The notes beneath the pieces were generated by a model that saw nothing but the letters and a program-made list of their open reading frames with translations, was not told the origin of the DNA and ran no database searches. This document shows, piece after piece, positions 32,859 to 38,365 of a stretch of DNA of 38,365 bases. Origin of the DNA: an uncultured Prevotellaceae bacterium (GTDB lineage Bacteria; Bacteroidota; Bacteroidia; Bacteroidales; Bacteroidaceae). Position 1 is the stretch's first letter; the number at the start of each line of letters is the position of its first letter. The stretch spans positions 1-38,365 of the forward strand of contig CAMVIM010000033.1 of the NCBI GenBank assembly GCA_947167515.1. The letters are read 5' to 3'. The position numbers and the translations under genes were made by a program.

Positions 32859-32973
32859 TCCTGTGCCTCTGCGGCACAACTTTTTTCGCCCTTGCGTAAT
32901 AGCCTCTTTCGCCTTTACGTAATATCCACCTGTACCCTTGCGTAATAACCTCCTGTGCCTCTGTGCCGTTTCC
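32859..32973. repeat. 23-bp tandem array, five copies
   Basis: Units at 32859-32881, 32882-32904, 32905-32927, 32928-32950 and 32951-32973 are each exactly 23 bp. Three contain GCGTAATA or ACGTAATA, and the outer two begin TCCTGTGCCTCTG. Units two and three match at 19 of 23 positions. The last unit also contains GTGCCGT, the core word of the 20952-21089 array. Confidence 0.9.
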
Positions 32974-32989
32974 ACTTTAGATTCATTCT

Positions 32990-33073
32990 ATGAATCATAA
33001 AAATCATACTATGAATTATACAATTCAAAGAATGAATCATATAATTCATAGTATGAATCTAAGAATTTGACTG
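32990..33073. repeat. 21-bp tandem array, four copies plus a partial
   Basis: ATGAAT recurs at 32990, 33011, 33032 and 33053, a strict 21-bp period, and a partial unit precedes it (32976-32989). Units also carry ATTCAT, so each has internal dyad symmetry. The outer 23 bp (32977-32999 and 33040-33062) form an inverted repeat with 21 of 23 matches. Confidence 0.9.
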
Positions 33074-33109
33074 TGGTGCGGAATCACGTCTTTTGACGCA
33101 TTCCATGTG

Positions 33110-33141
33110 CAAAGATACACATTTGGGATGGGACTATCAAG
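33110..33141 (-). promoter_or_regulatory. Possible leftward promoter toward the repeat arrays
   Basis: On the minus strand TATCTTTG (33117 to 33110) fits TAnnTTTG, with CTTG 20 nt upstream (33141 to 33138). It points away from guaA and would transcribe both arrays. No gene lies in that direction until the end of murU. Confidence 0.4.
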
Positions 33142-33270
33142 CGTTTTCCCCTTTTTCTTGTGGGCGGTCGTGCACTTTCTCGGACATGCCAACTTCATCA
33201 GGAAAAACGAGAAAGGCGTGTTCAGACCGATAATTTCTCCCGATAACGAAAGTTTTTTGTGGTGGCAAGC

Positions 33271-33299
33271 CTTGATGTTAAGATTTTTATGTATATTTG
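33271..33299 (+). promoter_or_regulatory. Promoter for guaA
   Basis: TATATTTG (33292-33299) matches TAnnTTTG. The nearest -33-like word is CTTG at 33271-33274, a 17-nt gap. The leader to the guaA ATG is about 30 nt. Confidence 0.5.
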
Positions 33300-33335
33300 C
33301 ACTTTCTAATGGCAATTACACATATTATATAATAT

Positions 33336-34943
33336 ATGCAGAAAATCATTATTTTGGATTTTGGTTCGCAAACCACTCAGCTCATCGGCCGTCGTGTGCG
33401 TGAGTTGAACACGTTTTGCGAGATTATGCCTTACAACAAGTTCCCTCAGAATGACCCCGATGTGATTGGCGTGATTCTGTCCGGCTCGCCTTATAGCGTG
33501 TATGAGGAGCGGGCGTTCAAACTCGACTTCTCGCAGATTCGCGGCAAGTATCCCATTCTCGGCATTTGCTACGGTGCCCAGTTGATGGCGCACACGTTTG
33601 GCGGCAAGGTGGAGCCGGAAGGCACACGAGAATACGGTCGTGCCAACCTCGAATTTATGGAGGAGGGCAATCCGCTCCTGAAAGGGTTTGCGGAGAACAG
33701 CCAAGTGTGGATGTCGCACGGCGACACCATCACGAAGTTGCCCGACGGTTTCCGTTGCATCGCTTCGACCGCTACGGTGAAGTTTGCTGCATACGCTGCC
33801 AACGACGAGAAGATTTGGGGTGTGCAGTATCATCCGGAGGTGTTCCACAGCATCGATGGCACTCAACTTCTGAAGAACTTCGTGGTCGATATCTGTGGTG
33901 GCAAGCAAGACTGGTCACCTGCCTCGTTTGTTGACCAGACGGTGGCGGAACTCCGCGAGCAGGTGGGCGACGATAAGGTCATCCTTGGCCTTTCGGGCGG
34001 TGTCGATTCGTCGGTGGCAGCCGTGCTGCTCAATCGCGCCATTGGCAAGAACCTCACCTGCATCTTTGTCAACAACGGCCTGCTCCGCAAGAACGAATTC
34101 ACCGATGTGTTGCGCGACTATGAGTGCCTCGGCCTCAATGTGGTGGGTGTCGATGCTTCGGAGAAGTTCTACCGCGAACTGGCAGGTGTGAGTGAACCCG
34201 AAAAGAAGCGCAAGATTATCGGTGCAGGCTTCATCGACGTGTTTGAGGCCGAAGCCAAGAAGATAGAAGGTGCCAAGTGGCTGGCTCAGGGCACGATTTA
34301 CCCCGACCGCATCGAGTCGCTGAACATTACGGGCAAGGTCATCAAGTCGCATCACAATGTGGGCGGTCTGCCTGAGAAGATGGGCTTGAAACTTTGCGAA
34401 CCGCTGAAGTGGCTCTTCAAGGATGAAGTGCGCCGTGTGGGTCGCCAACTCCAGATGCCCGAACACCTCATCACGCGCCATCCGTTCCCAGGTCCTGGCT
34501 TGGCTGTGCGCATCTTGGGCGACATCACGCCAGAGAAGGTGCGTGTGCTGCAAGATGCCGACGACATCTTCATCCGTGGTCTTCGTAACTGGAAGGTGAA
34601 ACTCTCTGGCGAAGAAGCCCGCAAGGTGCTGGCTGCCGGAGTGCCTGCTGACATGAAGGACGGCGAGATAGAGGTGTCTCTTTATGACCAAATATGGCAA
34701 GCCGGTGCCATCCTTCTCTCCGACGTGAAGAGCGTTGGCGTGATGGGCGACGAACGCACCTATGAGAATCCCGTGGCCCTTCGTGCCGTCACCTCAGCCG
34801 ATGCCATGACTGCCGACTGGGCCAAACTCCCCTACGAGTTCCTGGCCGAAGTGAGCAACCAAATCATCCGCAACGTCAAGGGTGTCAACCGCGTTTGCTA
34901 CGATGTGTCCTCCAAACCACCAGCAACCATCGAGTGGGAGTAA
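33336..34943 (+). CDS. guaA: GMP synthase (glutamine-hydrolysing)
   Basis: A 535-residue cytoplasmic enzyme that converts XMP to GMP with ATP and glutamine, slightly longer than the usual 510-525. The class I glutaminase (1 to about 190) has catalytic C78 in [10 protein letters not shown] and the H-x-E pair in QYHPEVFHS. The ATP pyrophosphatase domain has P-loop [10 protein letters not shown] (near 216-225). The dimerisation domain contains [12 protein letters not shown] and ends with the typical PATIEWE. All motifs are complete. It has its own promoter; the export lipoprotein gene follows 24 nt later. Confidence 0.97.
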   Translation: MQKIIILDFGSQTTQLIGRRVRELNTFCEIMPYNKFPQNDPDVIGVILSGSPYSVYEERAFKLDFSQIRGKYPILGICYGAQLMAHTFGGKVEPEGTREYGRANLEFMEEGNPLLKGFAENSQVWMSHGDTITKLPDGFRCIASTATVKFAAYAANDEKIWGVQYHPEVFHSIDGTQLLKNFVVDICGGKQDWSPASFVDQTVAELREQVGDDKVILGLSGGVDSSVAAVLLNRAIGKNLTCIFVNNGLLRKNEFTDVLRDYECLGLNVVGVDASEKFYRELAGVSEPEKKRKIIGAGFIDVFEAEAKKIEGAKWLAQGTIYPDRIESLNITGKVIKSHHNVGGLPEKMGLKLCEPLKWLFKDEVRRVGRQLQMPEHLITRHPFPGPGLAVRILGDITPEKVRVLQDADDIFIRGLRNWKVKLSGEEARKVLAAGVPADMKDGEIEVSLYDQIWQAGAILLSDVKSVGVMGDERTYENPVALRAVTSADAMTADWAKLPYEFLAEVSNQIIRNVKGVNRVCYDVSSKPPATIEWE

Positions 34944-34967
34944 AATATCTATTCGTAAACGGAAATA

Positions 34968-35777
34968 ATGCTTAAAATGAAAAAATCTATTTATATGTCA
35001 CTTGCAGCAGTTCTTCTGCTGCTGGCGAGTTGCACGTCTTACAAGAATGTGCCTTATCTGCAGAACAGCGACAAAGTGGATTTGAGTCCTGCCACGATGC
35101 TGTATGATGCTAAGATTATGCCTAAGGACCAACTGGTTATCAATGTGAATTATCCGACTGACCCAGATGCGGTGAAGATGTTCAATCTGGTGACAGTGGC
35201 AGAGAACACTACTTCGGCCACTTCATCAAGACTTTCATCGCAGATGCAAGTGCAGACCTATCTGGTGGATAACGAGGGCTACATCAACTATCCACTTTTG
35301 GGTCGTCTGCATGTGGGTGGACTGACGAAGACGGAACTGGAGAATCTGCTGGCTTCGAAAATACAAGGCTCATACACGAAAGAGGCTCCGCTGGTCTATG
35401 TGCAGATGTCGAACTACAAGGTGTCGGTGCTGGGCGAGGTGGCTCGTCCTGGCCAATATATGGCCACAACGGGTAAGGTCAACATCTTTGAGGCATTGGC
35501 TATGGCAGGCGACCTGACCATCTGGGGACAGCGCGACTGTGTGAAGATTATTCGCGAAAATGAAAAGGGCGAAAAGAAGATCGTTCCGATGAATCTGAAC
35601 GATGCCAACATCATCAATTCTCCTTACTATCAGTTGCAGCAGAACGACATCGTGTATGTGACACCTAACAAGACTAAGGCTAAGAACTCTGGTGTGGGTT
35701 CGGAAACAAGTCTCTGGTTCACTTCGACCAGCATTCTCGTCTCACTCACATCGCTGCTCTACAACATTCTTAAGTAA
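34968..35777 (+). CDS. Wza-like polysaccharide export lipoprotein
   Basis: A 269-residue outer-membrane lipoprotein. The signal MKKSIYMSLAAVLLLLASC gives the acceptor cysteine, after which comes SYKNVPYLQNSD, usual for Bacteroidetes Wza homologs. The Poly_export domain spans about 40-130, with the YLVDNEGYINYPLLGRLHVGGLTKTELENLL motif. A SLBB domain follows (about 140-220, VSVLGEVARPGQY), and a C-terminal membrane segment (WFTSTSILVSLTSLLYNIL) may form an outer-membrane helix. It starts at ATG 34968 or, equally well, 34977. No Wzc kinase, glycosyltransferase or flippase is nearby. Confidence 0.92.
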   Translation: MLKMKKSIYMSLAAVLLLLASCTSYKNVPYLQNSDKVDLSPATMLYDAKIMPKDQLVINVNYPTDPDAVKMFNLVTVAENTTSATSSRLSSQMQVQTYLVDNEGYINYPLLGRLHVGGLTKTELENLLASKIQGSYTKEAPLVYVQMSNYKVSVLGEVARPGQYMATTGKVNIFEALAMAGDLTIWGQRDCVKIIRENEKGEKKIVPMNLNDANIINSPYYQLQQNDIVYVTPNKTKAKNSGVGSETSLWFTSTSILVSLTSLLYNILK

Positions 35778-35844
35778 GTGGCCCGATTCTTGAATAAGCG
35801 ACCGACAGAAGTAAATAACAGGACTTCATAAAAAAACGAAGATT

Positions 35845-36864
35845 ATGCAAGTGAAGGATTCTTGGAAGGAGAAAGGCTATGTGGATGAGCCTATTCCTGC
35901 GGACATTGATTTGAATGCGGAAATCCGCAGGATGTGTAAGGAGAAGAACGCCGTGATTCTGGCGCATTACTACACGGATGGGGCAGTGCAGGATATTGCA
36001 GATTTCGTGGGGGATTCGTTGGCGTTGGCACAATGGTCAGCCAAGACCGATGCCGACATCATCGTGATGTGTGGGGTGCATTTCATGGGTGAGACGAACA
36101 AGATTCTTTGTCCCGACAAGAAGGTGCTGGTGCTGGATTTGAATGCAGGATGTTCGTTGGCGGATAGCTGCAAGGCTGAGGACTTGAAGGCGTTTATGGA
36201 TGAACATCCTGGCTATAAGGTGGTGAGTTATGTGAACACAACCGCAGCCGTGAAGGCTCTGACCGATGTGGTGGTGACTTCAAGCAACGCTAAATTGGTG
36301 ATTGACTCATTCCCTCAGAATGAGAAACTTATCTTTGGACCAGATAAAAACCTTGGCAACTATATCAACTCTGTGACGGGACGTGAGATGCTCCTTTGGA
36401 ATGGTGGATGTCATGTGCATGGACAGTTCTCGTTGGAGAAGATTCTTGCTATCAAGGCGGAACATCCGAAGGCAAAGATTCTGGTGCATCCCGAGTGCCC
36501 AGCCCCCATTCAGAAGGTGGCGGATGTGATTGGTTCGACTGCCGGATTGCTGAACTTTGCCATCAAGGATGAAGCCACCGAATTCATCGTGGCTACAGAG
36601 AGCGGCATCCTGCATGAGATGAAGAAGGCATGCCCCGACAAACTCTTCATTCCTGCGCCACCTGAAGCAACGGAGACCATCGGGTGTTCGTGCAACGAAT
36701 GTGAGTTCATGAAGCTGAACACGCTGAAGAAACTCTACAACACCTTGAAGTATGAATGGCCCACCATCGAAGTGGATGCGGAGATTGCCGAGAAAGCGGT
36801 GAAGCCCATTGACAAGATGCTGGAAATCAGCCGCAACATGAAAACACCATTGTCAAATAAATAG
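35845..36864 (+). CDS. nadA: Quinolinate synthase NadA
   Basis: A 339-residue cytoplasmic iron-sulfur enzyme that makes quinolinate from iminoaspartate and dihydroxyacetone phosphate. Family motifs are complete: ILAHYYTDGAVQDIADFVGDSLALA, IIVMCGVHFMGETNKIL, AGCSLADSC, YVNTTAAVKA, GPDKNLG, HPECPAP and GCSCNECEFMKLNTL. Cysteines in the second half of this list supply the [4Fe-4S] ligands. NadB and NadC are not in the window. The ATG follows 67 bp of spacer after the export lipoprotein without a clear promoter. The folded 9-mer element begins six bases after the stop. Confidence 0.96.
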   Translation: MQVKDSWKEKGYVDEPIPADIDLNAEIRRMCKEKNAVILAHYYTDGAVQDIADFVGDSLALAQWSAKTDADIIVMCGVHFMGETNKILCPDKKVLVLDLNAGCSLADSCKAEDLKAFMDEHPGYKVVSYVNTTAAVKALTDVVVTSSNAKLVIDSFPQNEKLIFGPDKNLGNYINSVTGREMLLWNGGCHVHGQFSLEKILAIKAEHPKAKILVHPECPAPIQKVADVIGSTAGLLNFAIKDEATEFIVATESGILHEMKKACPDKLFIPAPPEATETIGCSCNECEFMKLNTLKKLYNTLKYEWPTIEVDAEIAEKAVKPIDKMLEISRNMKTPLSNK

Positions 36865-36870
36865 TTTAAA

Positions 36871-37015
36871 ACAACGAATGAAACGAAGTGAACGAATTTT
36901 ATAGTGATTGAATGCCGCAAGCGGCGACGAATTGGGCGAATGCCATTCGTTTATATTCGACGCACCGAAGGTGCATTTGGTGAAAGAAATTCGTTTATTT
37001 CGTTTAATTCGTTGT
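36871..37015. repeat. Folded element with 29-bp inverted 9-mer arms
   Basis: The left arm (36871-36899) and right arm (36987-37015) match at 25 of 29 positions as inverted repeats, and two differences become G-U pairs in RNA. Each arm is three ACGAA-type 9-mers. Inside are three small hairpins: GCCGC/GCGGC (36914-36925), CGAAT/ATTCG (36937-36949) and GCACC/GGTGC (36962-36974). No reading frame is supported. Confidence 0.85.
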
Positions 37016-37025
37016 AAAAAAGTTA

Positions 37026-38111
37026 ATGAACGTAGCTGCATTAGTATCAGGAGGGGTCGATTCTGCTGTTTCGGTGCATTTGCTGAAAGAGCAGGGGATT
37101 GACCCGCATCTGTTTTATATCAAGATTGGACCAGACGAGGACACGGAGTGGAACTGCACCTCGGAGGAGGATGTGGAGATCTGTCAGTGGCTGGCTCGAA
37201 GGTATGGCTTGAAGTTGGACGTGATTGACTTGCACAAGGAGTATTGGGACAAAGTGGTCGGCTACACGATGGATAAGGCGCGTGTGGGTTTGACTCCTAA
37301 CCCTGATGTAATGTGCAACAAACTCATCAAGTTTGGCTGCTTTGAAGAGGTGGCAGGTAAGGACTTTGATTATACGGCCACAGGGCATTATGCTACAACA
37401 ACGAAGATGAGCGATATGGTGTGGCTTTCGACGTCACCTGACCCTGTGAAAGACCAGACGGATTTCTTGTGTCAGATTGACTCCTTGCAGGTAAATAAGC
37501 TGATGTTCCCTATTGGACATCTGTGGAAACATGAAGTGCGTGCCATTGCAGAGAAGGCACATCTGCTGAATGCAGAACGGAAAGACAGTCAGGGCATCTG
37601 CTTCTTAGGTAATATTGATTTCCATGATTACATCAAGGCACATCTGGGGGAGAATCCAGGCGATGTGCGTGAGATAGAGACGGGGCATAAGATAGGGGAA
37701 CACAAAGGCTTGTGGTTCTATACGATAGGTCAACGTAAAGGTCTTGGTTTTGGGGGTGGTCCTTGGTTTGTGGTGAAGAAGAACATCAAACGCAACATCC
37801 TTTTTGTGTCGCATGGCTATGATTCCGAGAAGGTGTATAAGGATCATGTGACGATGAATGACTTTCACTTCATCAGTGGCAATCCTTTTGAGGAAGGGTG
37901 GGGCGAAGAACTCAATGGAGAGAAGACCATGCGCGTGACCTTCAAGATTCGCCATACACCCGAATATCTGGGTGGTGTTCTTTCTCAGAAAGAGGATGGC
38001 CGTTGGTTCCTGCAAGCCGACGAGAAGATTCATGGTGTTGCCCCAGGGCAGTTCTGCGTGGTGTATGACAAGGAGCATCACCTGTGTTTCGGAAGCGGAG
38101 AGATTGATTGA
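37026..38111 (+). CDS. mnmA: tRNA-specific 2-thiouridylase MnmA
   Basis: A 361-residue cytoplasmic enzyme that thiolates U34 of tRNAs for Lys, Glu and Gln using ATP and persulfide. The PP-loop is SGGVDSAVSV (residues 8-17). The first catalytic cysteine is C97 in NPDVMCNKLIKFG and the second is C192 in GICFLGNIDF. The central FYTIGQRKGLGFGGGPWFV and C-terminal beta-barrel (AAPGQ-like VAPGQFCVVYD) are present. Several Bacteroidetes carry more than one MnmA paralog, so this may be one of a set. Its ATG comes ten bases after the right arm of the folded element, and a second inverted element follows the gene. Confidence 0.95.
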   Translation: MNVAALVSGGVDSAVSVHLLKEQGIDPHLFYIKIGPDEDTEWNCTSEEDVEICQWLARRYGLKLDVIDLHKEYWDKVVGYTMDKARVGLTPNPDVMCNKLIKFGCFEEVAGKDFDYTATGHYATTTKMSDMVWLSTSPDPVKDQTDFLCQIDSLQVNKLMFPIGHLWKHEVRAIAEKAHLLNAERKDSQGICFLGNIDFHDYIKAHLGENPGDVREIETGHKIGEHKGLWFYTIGQRKGLGFGGGPWFVVKKNIKRNILFVSHGYDSEKVYKDHVTMNDFHFISGNPFEEGWGEELNGEKTMRVTFKIRHTPEYLGGVLSQKEDGRWFLQADEKIHGVAPGQFCVVYDKEHHLCFGSGEID

Positions 38112-38365
38112 AATCACAAAATACGAAATAATGGTTTCAACTTTCGCAAGTTGAGATTTGAAGAGTAGTAGAGTAGTTAAAAGGGAGTTAAAGGAAAGTT
38201 ATAGGGACGTATGTTTAACCATTAGCAAGGTATCGTCCCCGTAACTCCACTATAACTTCTACATAACTCCCCCATAACTCCAAAGAAGTGAAGCTTGCGA
38301 AACTTGAATAATGAGCCCACTTTAAAAAGTGGCAGTTTTACATAAATTCTGATATTCGGTTTTGT
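38112..38365. other. Spacer after mnmA
   Basis: The spacer holds the 11-mer inverted element (38136-38308) and a small hairpin CCACTTT/AAAGTGG near 38315-38332 followed by CAGTTTT, which could be a weak terminator. Nothing else is visible up to the window edge. Confidence 0.55.
38136..38308. repeat. Folded element with inverted 11-mer arrays
   Basis: Outer arms TTCAACTTTCGCAAGTT (38136-38152) and the inverted copy (38291-38308) match at 15 of 17 positions. Inside, four units with an 11-bp period carry TAACTCC or TAACTTC (38241-38281). Three 11-bp units in reverse orientation (about 38170-38205) face them. Inner arms AGTTATAGGGACG (38197-38209) and CGTCCCCGTAACT (38234-38246) pair at 11 of 13. 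Confidence 0.8.

Larger units (their letters stand above)
32826..33335. other. Intergenic region upstream of guaA
   Basis: This 510-base spacer contains a 23-bp array (32859-32973), an adjoining 21-bp array (32990-33073), a hairpin (33080-33104), a leftward promoter-like element (33110-33141) and a rightward promoter near 33271-33299. The stretch 33142-33270 shows nothing I can interpret. A 98-residue frame at 33107-33403 runs into guaA and is not supported. Confidence 0.75.

Noticed and set aside
33107-33403. 98-codon frame upstream of guaA
   Set aside because: It overlaps guaA in another frame and starts inside a leftward promoter-like element; no family match.
36871-37015. tRNA gene or transposon end
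   Set aside because: The hairpins do not form a cloverleaf, no transposase is present and no target duplication is visible.

Overview
The window looks like chromosome from a Prevotella-like member of the Bacteroidales. The evidence is the BspA-type leucine-rich-repeat protein, the Prevotella-style C-terminal tails on secreted proteins, lipoproteins of Bacteroidales-typical DUF families, near absence of Shine-Dalgarno sequences, and repeated matches to the Bacteroidetes promoter (TTTG, about 20 nt, TAnnTTTG). The identification rests on protein character, not on a marker gene. No rRNA, tRNA, transposase, phage gene or CRISPR array was found.

Layout. 1-3.8 kb (+): BspA-like surface protein, an MBL-fold hydrolase and a DUF3089 hydrolase. 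3.8-14.3 kb (-): endolytic transglycosylase MltG, then a likely co-transcribed set of GH43, GH2 beta-galactosidase, glutamine-dependent NAD synthetase and EttA. 14.4-18.4 kb (+): TraB/GumN protein, nitroreductase, a Rossmann/DUF2520 protein, KdsC-like phosphatase, Maf and an Lrp regulator. 18.4-21 kb: an RsiV/DUF3298-like lipoprotein (-), then a three-helix membrane protein and a zinc-ribbon membrane protein (+). 21.2-24.4 kb: a large secreted protein (+) and a DUF4738-like lipoprotein (-). 24.4-32.8 kb (+): a tight run of map, tsaD, rsmE, DUF4836 lipoprotein, ABC ATPase, FtsX-type permease, an amino-sugar-kinase/RapZ fusion and a MurU-like nucleotidyltransferase. 33.3-38.1 kb (+): guaA, a Wza-like export lipoprotein, nadA and mnmA.

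How the genes fit together. Most are housekeeping: NAD synthesis (nadE, nadA), GMP synthesis (guaA), tRNA/rRNA modification (tsaD, rsmE, mnmA), N-terminal Met removal (map), ribosome throttling (ettA), KDO synthesis (kdsC) and peptidoglycan processing (mltG). The kinase/RapZ fusion overlaps the murU-like gene by an ATGA junction. This suggests anabolic MurNAc recycling (AmgK-MurU) joined to a RapZ domain that in Enterobacteria senses glucosamine-6-phosphate. I consider this the most interesting protein-level system here.

The other unusual signal is in the spacers. Many carry degenerate short tandem arrays with strict periods. Three separate spacers have 23-bp arrays, one of which folds into three hairpins with 7-bp stems and 20-nt loops. 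One spacer has a 21-bp array, several have 7- or 8-bp arrays directly against start or stop codons, and two have inverted arrays of 9-mers and 11-mers on either side of mnmA. Two genes (nadE and the kinase/RapZ fusion) appear to have absorbed such repeats in frame at interdomain linkers.
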